Source: Amarobacter sp035326025 (lineage in GTDB: Bacteria; Chloroflexota; Dehalococcoidia; Tepidiformales; Tepidiformaceae). From it: 30,105 nt of DNA. The position numbers and the translations under genes were made by a program. Positions 6,784 through 14,962 of the stretch are shown one piece after another. The notes beneath the pieces are model-generated. The model had not been told where the DNA came from. It ran no database searches and was given only the letters and a program-made list of their open reading frames with translations. The number at the start of each line of letters is the position of its first letter. The stretch's first letter is position 1. The stretch lies in the NCBI GenBank assembly GCA_035326025.1, contig DAOKYT010000031.1, forward strand, positions 1 to 30,105. Direction: 5' to 3'.

Positions 6784-8869
6784 CGTTCACCTCGATGTTG
6801 CCGACGGCTTCGACGGCGGTCTGGGGCGTGACTTCGGCAAAGGAGAGGACGACGACGTTCGGGAGGCGGCGTTCGAGCAGCCTGCGGAACGCGAGCCGGA
6901 TGCGGGAGGAGCAGAGGATGATCGGGTCGCGCCCGGCGGCGGCGACACGTTCGACCTCGGTGCTGACGACGCCGATGAGCCGCTGGACCTGCCACGGTGC
7001 CATGGCGACCTGGCTGCCGTGGTCGGATTGCTGGATAGAAGAGGCGATCTCGTCCTCGGTGCGGGCACCGACGGTGATGACGTGGAGCGTGCCTGAGTCA
7101 TCGGCGTACTGGCGGCTGATCTGGCGGGCGAGTGAGGCGCGGGCATATTCGGTGAGGAGGTCGATATCCCGAGTGACGCGAGCCTGGGTGGCGAGCGTCT
7201 CGCAGATGGTGACGAGGTCGCGGATGGAGACGCGCTCGGCGAGGAGGTTCTGGAGGACCTCCTGGACCTCGCCAACGGTGAGGGTGGTGGGGACGAGGTC
7301 TTCGACGAGGGCCGGGTATTCGCCGCGCAGGTTTTCGAGCAGGTTCTGGGTGTCCTGGCGGCTGAGGAGATCGGGCGCAAAGCGCTTGACGAGCTCGGTG
7401 AGGTGGGTAGCGAGGACAGACTCGGCATCGACGACGGTGTAGCCGAGGAGCTCGGCGCGCTCGCGGTAGGCGGGCGTGATCCAGCGGGCCGGGAGGCCGA
7501 AGGCGGGCTCGTGGGTTTCGATGCCCGGGATGTCGCCCTCGGCGGTGCCGGGGTCCATGGCGAGGAACTGGCCGGGCTGGAGGGTGCCGCGGGCGATTTC
7601 GACGCCGCGGAGCTTGACGACGTAGGCGTTTGGCGCGTGCTGGAGGTTATCGCGGACGCGGACGGTGGGGAGGACGATGCCGAGTTCGAGAGCGAGCTGG
7701 CGGCGGATCATGGTGATGCGGCGGAGGAGGCCGCCACCGGCCTGCTCATCGACGATGGGGATGAGGCCATAGCCGACTTCGACTTCGAGCGGGTCGACAT
7801 TCATCATCTGGATGACCTGTTGCGGGCCGAGCTGTTCGGGCTCGGGTTCGGCGATGGGGATCGCGGCGAGGGCGGCGAGCTGTTCGGCCTTCTGCGAGCG
7901 GGTGATGAGGTAGCCGCCGCCGGCGGAGATGCCGGCGACCATGAAGAACGGCAGTTTGGGGAGGCCGGGCATCATGCCGAAGGCGGCGAGCATGGCGCCG
8001 GCGACATAGAGTGGGCGCGCCTGCACAGTCATCTGGCTGAACATCTGGCTGCCGAGGTTCGTTTCGCCGGCGGCGCGGGTGACGATAATGCCGGTGGCGG
8101 TGGAGATGAGGAGGGCGGGCAACTGGGAGACGAGTCCATCGCCGACGGTGAGCGTGGCGTAGCGGTTGAGGGCCTCGGTGGCGCCGGTGCCCTGCTGGAA
8201 GACGCCGATGCTGAGGCCGCCGATGATGTTCACGATGATGATGACGATGCCGGCGATGGCATCGCCCTTGACGAACTTGCTGGCGCCATCCATGGCTCCA
8301 TAGAAATCGGCTTCCTGGCCGATGGCCCGGCGGCGTTCGCGTGCCTGGTTCTCATCGATGAGGCCGGCGTTGAGGTCGGCGTCGATGGCCATTTGCTTGC
8401 CGGGCATGGCGTCGAGAGTGAAGCGCGCGGCGACTTCGGCGACGCGGCCGGCGCCGTTGGTGATCACGACAAACTGGATGACGACCAGGATGAGGAAGAC
8501 CACGATGCCGACGACCAGGTTCCCGCCGACCACGAAGTGGCCGAACGAATCGACGACCGAGCCGGCATCGGCCTGGAGGAGGATGAGGCGGGAGGTGGAG
8601 ACATTCAGGGCGAGGCGGAAGAGGGTGGTGACCAGGAGGAGCGAGGGGAAGACCGAGAACTTGAGGGGTTCATCGGTGTAAACAGCGACCAGGAGGATGA
8701 TGACGGACGCCGCGACGTTGACCGTGAGGAGGAGGTCGAGGAGCGCGGGCGGCAGGGGGATGATCATCATCCCGACGATGACGATGATGCCCGCGGCCAG
8801 GAGCACGTCGGTCTGACCGAGGAGGCGGCCGAACCCGAACGAGGAGGAGGCGGGGGCGCGGACGGTCAC
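6758..8869 (-). CDS. flhA: Flagellar export gate protein FlhA
   Basis: 703-residue inner-membrane component of the flagellar type III export gate. Multiple transmembrane helices occupy the N-terminal half. The FHIPEP-family region includes FRLALNVSTSRLILLQADAG, the cytoplasmic loop has DAMPGKQMAIDADLNAG with RRRAIGQEADFYGAMDGASK, and the C-terminal cytoplasmic domain (from about 340) has the expected length. The start is GTG 8869 with GGAGG six bases upstream; it overlaps the flhB stop by four bases (GTGA). The C-terminus overlaps flhF. Nothing looks broken. Confidence 0.98.
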   Translation of the reverse strand: MTVRAPASSSFGFGRLLGQTDVLLAAGIIVIVGMMIIPLPPALLDLLLTVNVAASVIILLVAVYTDEPLKFSVFPSLLLVTTLFRLALNVSTSRLILLQADAGSVVDSFGHFVVGGNLVVGIVVFLILVVIQFVVITNGAGRVAEVAARFTLDAMPGKQMAIDADLNAGLIDENQARERRRAIGQEADFYGAMDGASKFVKGDAIAGIVIIIVNIIGGLSIGVFQQGTGATEALNRYATLTVGDGLVSQLPALLISTATGIIVTRAAGETNLGSQMFSQMTVQARPLYVAGAMLAAFGMMPGLPKLPFFMVAGISAGGGYLITRSQKAEQLAALAAIPIAEPEPEQLGPQQVIQMMNVDPLEVEVGYGLIPIVDEQAGGGLLRRITMIRRQLALELGIVLPTVRVRDNLQHAPNAYVVKLRGVEIARGTLQPGQFLAMDPGTAEGDIPGIETHEPAFGLPARWITPAYRERAELLGYTVVDAESVLATHLTELVKRFAPDLLSRQDTQNLLENLRGEYPALVEDLVPTTLTVGEVQEVLQNLLAERVSIRDLVTICETLATQARVTRDIDLLTEYARASLARQISRQYADDSGTLHVITVGARTEDEIASSIQQSDHGSQVAMAPWQVQRLIGVVSTEVERVAAAGRDPIILCSSRIRLAFRRLLERRLPNVVVLSFAEVTPQTAVEAVGNIEVNVGNETLHR

Positions 8870-9963
8870 AGGTTACCTCCGAGGCTGGCCGCGGCGGTCC
8901 GGCGGCGGGTGAAGGGCTTTTTGGCGCGGAGGGCGTAGACCCAGGCGAGCACCTCGGCGACAGCGTGGAAGAGGCTGGCGGGGACGTACTGGCCGATGGG
9001 GACCGCCTTGTGAAGGGCGCGGGCGAGGGGCGGCTCTTCGAGCACGGGGACGCCCGCCTTCATGGCGACATCGCGGATGCGGAAGGCGAGATGGTCCTGG
9101 CCCTTGGCGACCACCATGGGCGCCTGCATGGTGACCGGGTCGTACTTGAGGGCGACGGCGAAGTGGGTGGGGTTCGTGACGACCACATCGGCGGTCTTGA
9201 CGGCAGCGATCATGCGGTTCATGAGCTGCTGGCGGCGGCGGCGGATGGCGGCCTTGATCTGGGGGTCGCCGTCGTTCTCCTTCATTTCCTGTTTGAGCTC
9301 TTCCCTGGTCATCATCAGGCGCTTGATGTGCTGGCGGCGCTGCCATGCGAAGTCGGCGATGGCCATGACGAAGAGGACAGCGGTCGCGCGAAGCGCAATA
9401 TCGGAGCCCAGCCGGGCGAGGCGCGCAGTGGAATCGGCGACACCGTAGCGGGGGAGCGACGCAAGCTCGGCCAGCTGGCCTGCGAGGGTGACGTAGACCA
9501 CGACGCCGACGACCACAAACTTGAAGAGGGACTTGCCGAGGCGGACGAGGCCCTCAATGGAAACGATGCGCCTGGCGCCAGAAGCGGGGTTCACCCGGGA
9601 GAAGTTGGGTTTGAGGCCGTTGCCGCTGAGGAGGAGGCCCGTCTGTCCGACGTTGAGGAGGACGCCGGCCGCGGCGATCAGCCCGAGGAGTGGGAGGATG
9701 GCGAGGAGGGCGTGCTGGAACACGTCGCGGCCGTACTGCTGGGCGCTCTCGCGGGTGAGCTCCTGGGTGGTGGGATTGCCCAGGCCTTCGCGGAGGAGGT
9801 CGCGCATGTTCCACCAGAGGCCGGGGCCGAGGAAGCGGACGCCGGCAACGGCGACCAGGAGCGCGCCGATCTGGACGACTTCGTCGCTCTTTGCGACGTT
9901 GCCCTTCTTGCGGGCGTCCTGGAGCCGCTTTGGTGTTGGCGCCTCAGTCCGTTCGCCGGCCAT
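8866..9963 (-). CDS. flhB: Flagellar export switch protein FlhB
   Basis: 365-residue export-gate protein that switches substrate class from rod/hook to filament type. The N-terminus ERTEAPTPKRLQDARKKGNV is diagnostic. Four hydrophobic segments follow, then the cytoplasmic domain with the autocleavage site NPTH at residues 264-267 in VVVTNPTHFAVALKY, so self-cleavage is expected. The C-terminus ends in a basic stretch (AKKPFTRRRTA). Length is usual. The ATG immediately follows the fliR stop codon, and the stop overlaps flhA by four bases. Confidence 0.98.
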   Translation of the reverse strand: MAGERTEAPTPKRLQDARKKGNVAKSDEVVQIGALLVAVAGVRFLGPGLWWNMRDLLREGLGNPTTQELTRESAQQYGRDVFQHALLAILPLLGLIAAAGVLLNVGQTGLLLSGNGLKPNFSRVNPASGARRIVSIEGLVRLGKSLFKFVVVGVVVYVTLAGQLAELASLPRYGVADSTARLARLGSDIALRATAVLFVMAIADFAWQRRQHIKRLMMTREELKQEMKENDGDPQIKAAIRRRRQQLMNRMIAAVKTADVVVTNPTHFAVALKYDPVTMQAPMVVAKGQDHLAFRIRDVAMKAGVPVLEEPPLARALHKAVPIGQYVPASLFHAVAEVLAWVYALRAKKPFTRRRTAAASLGGNL

Positions 9964-10743
9964 CTAGCGGGCACCTCCCAGGAGGGCCTGGCTCGAACCG
10001 GCGAGGGAGGCGCCGAGGACGCCGTTCATCAGGGTCATGGTGGCGGGGAGCGCGGCGCCGAGGACCAGCACGCCGACACCGATCTTGACCGGTGCGCCGA
10101 CGATGAGGACCTGCATCTGGGGCACGGTGCGCGAGACGATGCCCATTCCGATGTCGGTGAGTGTCAGCGCGGCCATCACGGGCATGGCAAGGCGGACAGC
10201 GGTGACAGTGAGCCCGGCGATGAGCGAGGTGATGCCGGATGGGTTGAGGGCGAACGGATCGAAGGTGCCAAGGGGAATGGCGCGAGTGGTCTCGGCGAGG
10301 GTCTCCACGGTGAGGTGGTGGCCGTTGATGGTGAAGAACACCAGGGTGACGAGCAGCGAATAGAACTGGTCGAAGACGCCGAACTCGGTGCCGGTAATCG
10401 GGTCGAAGACGGCACCGAGACCGAAGCCCATCTGGATGCCGATGACACGCGAGGCCATTTGCAAGCCGATGAAGACGATGTTCATGACGAGGCCGAGGGC
10501 GAGGCCGAAGACGGTCTCGCGGAGGGCGTGGTCGACGAGGATGCCGAAGTGCCGCGGCGGAGGAGGGCCGGAATCACCCTGGAGCGGGACGAGGACGAGG
10601 GCCATAAAGACGGCGAACCCGATGCGAGTGTAGGCGGGGATGCCCTTGTGGCTGAGGAGCGGGGACGAGACCAGCATCGCCGAAGTCCGGAGGAGGAGGA
10701 GCAGGAAGGCGTAGGCCAGCTGGGGCGAAAGGGTCAGTTCCAT
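9964..10743 (-). CDS. fliR: Flagellar export protein FliR
   Basis: 259-residue, six-helix inner-membrane protein of the FliPQR export core. Recognisable features are the LRTSAMLVSSPLLSHKGIPA segment after the first helix, GLALGLVMNIVFIGLQMASR, and IQMGFGLGAVFDPITGTEFG in the centre. ATG 10743 (MELTLSPQ) is chosen because it lies just after the fliQ stop at 10748; a longer in-frame version would run back into fliQ. It abuts flhB without any gap. Confidence 0.96.
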   Translation of the reverse strand: MELTLSPQLAYAFLLLLLRTSAMLVSSPLLSHKGIPAYTRIGFAVFMALVLVPLQGDSGPPPPRHFGILVDHALRETVFGLALGLVMNIVFIGLQMASRVIGIQMGFGLGAVFDPITGTEFGVFDQFYSLLVTLVFFTINGHHLTVETLAETTRAIPLGTFDPFALNPSGITSLIAGLTVTAVRLAMPVMAALTLTDIGMGIVSRTVPQMQVLIVGAPVKIGVGVLVLGAALPATMTLMNGVLGASLAGSSQALLGGAR

Positions 10744-10747
10744 CTGG

Positions 10748-11017
10748 TCATCGCCCGTAGGCCGCCATGTTGGCGAAGAGCCCGGCGGAGAAATCAAGGA
10801 GTGTGCCCATCATCCAGGGGCCGAAGAGCAGCATGGCGACGAAGACGCCGATGAGCTTCGGGACGAAGGTGAGGGTCGCCTCGTTCACCTGGGTGACGGC
10901 CTGGATGATGCTTACGACGACGCCGATGACGAGGGTGGTGGCGAGGATGGGCGCGCCCACGAGGAGGGAGACGGTAAGGGCTTCCTTCATCAGTCCGAGG
11001 ACAACTGCTTCGTTCAT
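10748..11017 (-). CDS. fliQ: Flagellar export protein FliQ
   Basis: 89-residue protein with two transmembrane helices, the standard FliQ size and pattern. The conserved core reads TLVIGVVVSIIQAVTQVNEA followed by TLTFVPKLIGVF, the classic FliQ signature between the helices. It forms part of the FliPQR pore that channels flagellar proteins. The ATG overlaps the fliP stop by four bases. Confidence 0.97.
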   Translation of the reverse strand: MNEAVVLGLMKEALTVSLLVGAPILATTLVIGVVVSIIQAVTQVNEATLTFVPKLIGVFVAMLLFGPWMMGTLLDFSAGLFANMAAYGR

Positions 11018-11802
11018 GCGAAGCTCCCCACGAGTGAGCCGACGATGAGGTACCAGCCATCGACGAGGACGAAGAGGAGGATTTTGAAGGGGAGCGAAAC
11101 GATGACGGGCGGAAGCATCATCATGCCCATGCTGAGCAGGGCCGAGGAGACGATGAGGTCGATGATGAGGAAGGGCACGAACATGACGAAGCCCATCTGG
11201 AAGGCGGTCTTGAGCTCGGAGATCGTGAAGGCGGGGACGAGCACGTAGGTCGGGACGTCATCGACCGTCTCGGGCCTGGGGGAGTTCGAGAGCTTGAGGA
11301 AGAGGCCGAGGTCCTGTTCGCGGGTCTGCTCGAGCATGAACGCGCGGAGGGGTGCTTCGCCGCGGTTGTAGGCTTCCTGTTGCGCGATGGTGCCGTTGAG
11401 GTACGGCTGGACGGCCTCTTCGTTGATGGTCTTGATGGCCGGAGCCATGACGAAGGCGGTGAGGAACAGGGCGAGGCCGATGAGCACCTGGTTCGGCGGG
11501 AGCTGGGGAATGCCGATGGCGTTCCGCACGAGTGAGAGCACGACGATGATGCGGGTGAAGGAGGTGACCATCACGAGGATGGCGGGCGCGAGCGAGAGGA
11601 CGGTGATGAGGAGGAGGAGCTGGATTGCGGATGAGACGTTCTGGGGGTCCCCGGTATCGATGGTGGGGGCGGCCTGGGCCGGCTGGACGGGGGTGGCCTG
11701 GGCGACACAGCCGGTGAGGCTCACCAGCGCGAGGGCCAGGAGTGCGAGGACGAGAAGATGCCGGCGCCTTGAGGTTTGGCGGAGGTGCTGGCGGAATCCC
11801 AC
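11014..11802 (-). CDS. fliP: Flagellar export protein FliP with lipobox-like signal
   Basis: 262-residue core subunit of the export gate. The conserved region includes MVTSFTRIIVVLSLVRNAIG, ALFLTAFVMAPAI and, near the end, FMVPFLIIDLIVSSALL-type sequence followed by LLFVLVDGWYLIVGSLV. The N-terminus has a basic stretch (TSRRRH), a hydrophobic core and LVSLTGC at residues 26-32. FliP commonly has a cleaved signal sequence, but LTGC matches the lipoprotein lipobox, which is unusual. The start is placed at GTG 11802 behind a GGGGG stretch; an upstream in-frame ATG at 11922 exists but would pass through palindromic, non-conserved sequence. Unlike its neighbours it is preceded by a 156-base gap. 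Confidence 0.94.
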   Translation of the reverse strand: MGFRQHLRQTSRRRHLLVLALLALALVSLTGCVAQATPVQPAQAAPTIDTGDPQNVSSAIQLLLLITVLSLAPAILVMVTSFTRIIVVLSLVRNAIGIPQLPPNQVLIGLALFLTAFVMAPAIKTINEEAVQPYLNGTIAQQEAYNRGEAPLRAFMLEQTREQDLGLFLKLSNSPRPETVDDVPTYVLVPAFTISELKTAFQMGFVMFVPFLIIDLIVSSALLSMGMMMLPPVIVSLPFKILLFVLVDGWYLIVGSLVGSFA

Positions 11803-11958
11803 GCGGGCCCCCGGTGGAGGAAGTGGGGTCCAGCGTAGGCCGGCCAGTCTGTGCTCAGTATTGGGGGAACCCCCCTCGGATAGGGACGAAACCCTCAGGG
11901 GCTGGCGGGGGCATACCCGCATTCGCGGGGGCGGGAGCGCCGAGGCGAGGGCGGCGGC
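11803..11958 (-). promoter_or_regulatory. Intergenic gap fliO-fliP with two GGG/CCC palindromes
   Basis: This is the only large gap in an otherwise tightly packed operon. On the plus strand it holds GGGGG-AA-CCCCC (11863-11874) preceded by GTATT, and AGGG-N6-CCCT (11882-11895), with centres 20 bp apart. Similar elements occur upstream of the response regulator, upstream of flbD and near the riboswitch. A third GC-rich hairpin, CCCGCATTCGCGGG, lies at about 11916-11929. The gap may hold an internal promoter for fliP and genes beyond; no convincing -10/-35 pair was found. Confidence 0.5.
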
Positions 11959-12582
11959 TCAGTCAGGCTCGATGCCGGCGATGGCTTCGGAGCGGCGCGG
12001 GGGAGCGTTGCGCGAATTGCGCCGCATGGACTGGAAAAGCTCGGCGGCGAACTGGCTGAGAGGCTGGCCGGAGGTATTCGCTGATTCCGCGAGGACGAGG
12101 CCGGCCTCGTCGGCGGTGAGCTCGTTCAGGAGCGTGAGCTGCTGGGGTGTGGCGCCGACGGCGATGACCCGGTCGCCGAGGGCGACCAGGTGGATGGTGC
12201 GGCCGTTGCTGATGGCGAGGGTATCGATGACGCGGAGGAAGCCGGTTGTGCTACGGGGCCCCGCCGCCTTCCTGCCCCACCAGCGGAGGCCCACGATGGA
12301 GACGGCAATGATGATGATGACGAGCCCGAGGCGCCATGCGAGCGAGATGAGCTCGCCACCGCCGAGGCTGAAGCCCGTCGAGGAATCCGGGCCGGAGGAC
12401 GTTTCCTGGCCGGCCGCGGGGCCGGCGGTGAGCGAGCTGGACTGGTCCGGGCGCAGGACAGGGCTCTCGGCGGCGGACGGCCCCGATGGCGCGAACATCG
12501 AAACGAAGAGGAGGGCACAGAGCATGGCGCCAGCGATCACGGCGAGCCAGGTCAGGCGTTTCCGGGTCTTCGGGTCGTTCAC
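11959..12582 (-). CDS. fliO: Flagellar biosynthesis protein FliO
   Basis: 207-residue membrane protein that helps assemble the FliP ring. The layout is an N-terminal hydrophobic segment (~residues 10-30), a low-complexity Ser/Gly/Pro stretch, a second helix (LAWRLGLVIIIIAVSIVGLRW, 21 residues around 80-100) and a cytoplasmic FliO domain with LRVIDTLAISNGRTIHLVAL and GDRVIAVGATPQQLTLLNEL, which is the diagnostic part. The start is GTG 12582, overlapping the stop of the FliY-type gene (GTGA). FliO is poorly conserved in general, but this core is clear. Confidence 0.93.
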   Translation of the reverse strand: MNDPKTRKRLTWLAVIAGAMLCALLFVSMFAPSGPSAAESPVLRPDQSSSLTAGPAAGQETSSGPDSSTGFSLGGGELISLAWRLGLVIIIIAVSIVGLRWWGRKAAGPRSTTGFLRVIDTLAISNGRTIHLVALGDRVIAVGATPQQLTLLNELTADEAGLVLAESANTSGQPLSQFAAELFQSMRRNSRNAPPRRSEAIAGIEPD

Positions 12583-13664
12583 CCGACGCGTTCCTCCTGC
12601 TCGACGCCGCGACGGACCACTTCGACGACGCGAATGCCGAAATTCTCATCGACAACGACCACTTCGCCGCGGGCGATGAGGCGGTCGTTGACGAGGATGT
12701 CGACGGGCTCTCCAGCGATACGGTCGAGCTCGATGACCGATCCGGGGCCAAGTCCGAGGACTTCGGCGACGGTCAGCTCGGTCCGGCCGAGCTCGACCGT
12801 TACGTTCATCTGGAGGCCGGCGAGGAGGTCGATGCCACTGCGAGCGGCGGGCGCCGGGGCCTCGACGAGTGGCGCGAACCTGGCACGGGCGGCGGAGCCG
12901 ATGGGCGTGGGCTCGCGGGAGGCCGGCGCCGGGCCCGGAGGCGGGGGAGGCGGCGGCGAGGCGGGTTGCGGTTCGAACGAGGTGTCCACATCGAGGAGTT
13001 CGGCCGCTTCCAGTTCTTCTTGAGTGAGGCCGAGGCTAAACTCGGGCGCGGCGGCCGGTCCGCTGGCCTGGTCCGAAGCGAGCGCGCCCTCCATGGCCGC
13101 GGCCATGATGTCGAGGAAGGTCCCGGGCAGGATGAGCGTGAGATCGAGGTCGCGGGCGCCGGCGATTGTGCCGCGCAGGAGGAGGCATGGGTCATCGAGC
13201 GTGGCCAGCGTCGCGGGCATGGTGTTTGCGGTTATGTCGTCGATGGCCAGGATGAGGCCCGCGGGCGAACGTCCGAATACGGAGGCATTGAGAGACTGGA
13301 TGACCTGGCCAAGGACGGTTGAGGCGATGACGATGGTCTGCTGCTCTTCGTCGTCCGGGTTATCGGCCCGGGATTCGAGGTAGGCGGCGGCGGCGGCGGT
13401 CTCGATAACGAGGTAGGCGGTAGCGGCCTGGTCCTGGTCGGTGGAGAGTTCGAGGGGAATCGCGAGATGCGGGCGGGTGAATTCGCCGGTGATCTCGGCG
13501 GGCATGACGAGGCGGCCATCGACCCCGGAGATGGACGGGTGTCCGCCCTGGAGAGCCCGGAGCGCGGAGGCGGCGGCACTCCATGCGTCGCGGCCGGTGG
13601 CATCGAGCGTGACCGCCTGGGCGGGGGAGAGCAGCTGGCCGAGGACTTCAGCCGGGTCGGACAT
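12579..13664 (-). CDS. fliY: Flagellar motor switch protein, FliY/FliN type
   Basis: 361 residues. The C-terminal ~80 residues are a FliN/SpoA domain: LLAGLQMNVTVELGRTELTV, then VLGLGPGSVIELDRIAGEPV and NDRLIARGEVVVVDENFGIR. This part forms the lower C-ring where CheY-P and export cargo bind. The N-terminal ~200 residues are CheC/FliM-like in pattern and a Pro-rich linker (~225-250) joins the two halves, so the architecture is that of Bacillus FliY rather than short FliN. The phosphatase signature ExxN of active CheC/FliY repeats is not obvious; the corresponding helix reads TVLGQVIQSLNAS. CheY-P phosphatase activity is therefore doubtful. No fliM or fliG is seen in the window. ATG 13664 follows fliL by nine bases. 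Confidence 0.9.
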   Translation of the reverse strand: MSDPAEVLGQLLSPAQAVTLDATGRDAWSAAASALRALQGGHPSISGVDGRLVMPAEITGEFTRPHLAIPLELSTDQDQAATAYLVIETAAAAAYLESRADNPDDEEQQTIVIASTVLGQVIQSLNASVFGRSPAGLILAIDDITANTMPATLATLDDPCLLLRGTIAGARDLDLTLILPGTFLDIMAAAMEGALASDQASGPAAAPEFSLGLTQEELEAAELLDVDTSFEPQPASPPPPPPPGPAPASREPTPIGSAARARFAPLVEAPAPAARSGIDLLAGLQMNVTVELGRTELTVAEVLGLGPGSVIELDRIAGEPVDILVNDRLIARGEVVVVDENFGIRVVEVVRRGVEQEERVG

Positions 13665-13673
13665 GGGGGCGCC

Positions 13674-14204
13674 TCACTGGGTGATGAAGGTTTCGAAGTA
13701 GATCTGCTCGACCTGGTGGCCGTGGAGGTGATGGTTAATGGCCTCGATGAGTTCGGCCTTGAGGAGTTCACGGCCCTCGGGCGTCGACACTTCATCGGCG
13801 GTCTTGGAGCCGATGACGGCGGCGACGCTATCGAGGATCTTGTGCATTTCCGGCTGGAGTTCCTCGGCGAAGTGGGCATTCCTTGCTTCGAGGGCGGCGC
13901 CCTTGAGGCCGACCCAGGGGGGGTCTTCGGGGGCGAACTCGAGGGCGATGATCGCTTTGACGTACTTCGGGGCGGTGGAGGGCGCCTTGAGGTTGAGGAT
14001 GAGGCCCTCGGGCGCGTTCGATTTCTCAGCTTCTTCTCCGAAGGGTTTGCCGAGGATGACGGTGGGCCGCGGCGCTTCAGCGATCTGTTCCTCGGTGTAG
14101 ACGACCGGGGGCTTTGGGTCCATGTAGTTGGGCTTGATGTAGAACCAGAAGGCGGCCGCGAAGAGGACGGCGCCACCGGCGAGGATTTTCTTGTCTTTGA
14201 ACAT
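13674..14204 (-). CDS. fliL: Flagellar basal-body-associated protein FliL
   Basis: 176-residue single-pass membrane protein that surrounds the stator. It has a short cytoplasmic start (MFKDKKIL), one transmembrane helix (GGAVLFAAAFWFYI), and an extracytoplasmic domain with the FliL-type strand APEGLILNLKAP followed by YVKAIIALEF, then the C-terminal LLKAELIEAINHHLHGHQVE with IYFETFITQ, the usual FliL ending. It lies five bases after motB, consistent with a functional link to MotAB. ATG 14204 is the natural start. Confidence 0.95.
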   Translation of the reverse strand: MFKDKKILAGGAVLFAAAFWFYIKPNYMDPKPPVVYTEEQIAEAPRPTVILGKPFGEEAEKSNAPEGLILNLKAPSTAPKYVKAIIALEFAPEDPPWVGLKGAALEARNAHFAEELQPEMHKILDSVAAVIGSKTADEVSTPEGRELLKAELIEAINHHLHGHQVEQIYFETFITQ

Positions 14205-14209
14205 GCGCG

Positions 14210-14962
14210 TTACCTGCCTGTGCCCGCGAGGGATTGCTGGAGGTCTTCGAGGGTGGGGTAGAGGATGACAATGTCGGCGCGGCGGTTGAGGGCGCGGCCT
14301 TCGGGGGTCGCGTTGCTGGCGACGGGCCGGGTATCGGCGTAGCCGGCGAGGAAGAGCCGCGCGGCATCGAGGCCTCCCTGCTCCGTGAGGAAGCGAAGGA
14401 CGCGGGAGGCGCGGGCCGCGGACAGTTCCCAGTTGGTGGCGAAGTCCGGGCTGTTCACGGGGACGTTGTCGGTGTGGCCCTCGATGCGCATCTGGTTGGG
14501 GAGGCCCTGGAGCGCGGCCGCGACGAGCATGAGCACATCCTGGCTTCCGGGCTTGAGGTCGGCGCTGCCAGAATCGAAGAGGAGGTTATCGGCGAGGCTG
14601 ATGGTGATGGAGTCAGCGTCGCTGCGGACCTGGATCTTGCCTTCGATCTGGTTGGCGGAGGCGAAGCCGTTGAGTGTCTCGGTGAGGCCCGCGAGGGTAT
14701 TCGACTTGATTTCGGAGATGGAGGGCGTGAGGCCACCGCCGTTGTTGAAGACGGGCGAGGAGCCATTGCTGCCCTGGAGCACACCGATGCTGAAGGCCTG
14801 GTCGATGGAATGGCGGACCGACTGGAGCTTCTGGGGGTTGGCATCGCTGGTGGCGTAGAGCACGACGAAGAGGGCGAAGAGGAGGGTCACCATGTCGGCG
14901 TAGGAGACGATCCAGCGTTCGTGGTTTTCGGGCTTTTCGGCCTCCGGGGCTTTGCGGCTCAC
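14210..14962 (-). CDS. motB: Stator protein MotB
   Basis: 250 residues. The cytoplasmic start leads into the single transmembrane helix WIVSYADMVTLLFALFVVLY, containing the proton-binding Asp of the SYADM motif, the plug region and then the OmpA-like peptidoglycan-binding domain with IEGHTDNVPV and NWELSAARASRVLRFL. This form is typical of MotB; ion preference (H+ or Na+) cannot be told from sequence alone. The GTG 14962 start has GGAGG upstream and overlaps the motA stop by four bases. Confidence 0.97.
   Translation of the reverse strand: MSRKAPEAEKPENHERWIVSYADMVTLLFALFVVLYATSDANPQKLQSVRHSIDQAFSIGVLQGSNGSSPVFNNGGGLTPSISEIKSNTLAGLTETLNGFASANQIEGKIQVRSDADSITISLADNLLFDSGSADLKPGSQDVLMLVAAALQGLPNQMRIEGHTDNVPVNSPDFATNWELSAARASRVLRFLTEQGGLDAARLFLAGYADTRPVASNATPEGRALNRRADIVILYPTLEDLQQSLAGTGR

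Noticed and set aside
7403..8938. Long plus-strand open frames opposite flhA and, similarly, opposite flhB/fliR (8965-10854), hppA (21036-23078) and elsewhere
   Set aside because: They are antisense shadows of well-conserved genes in GC-rich DNA: acidic, low-complexity, with no domain, and the opposite strand encodes clear families.
11916..11929. CCCGCATTCGCGGG hairpin as a terminator after fliO
   Set aside because: Short stem with no T tract on the minus strand; more likely part of the GC-rich intergenic sequence.
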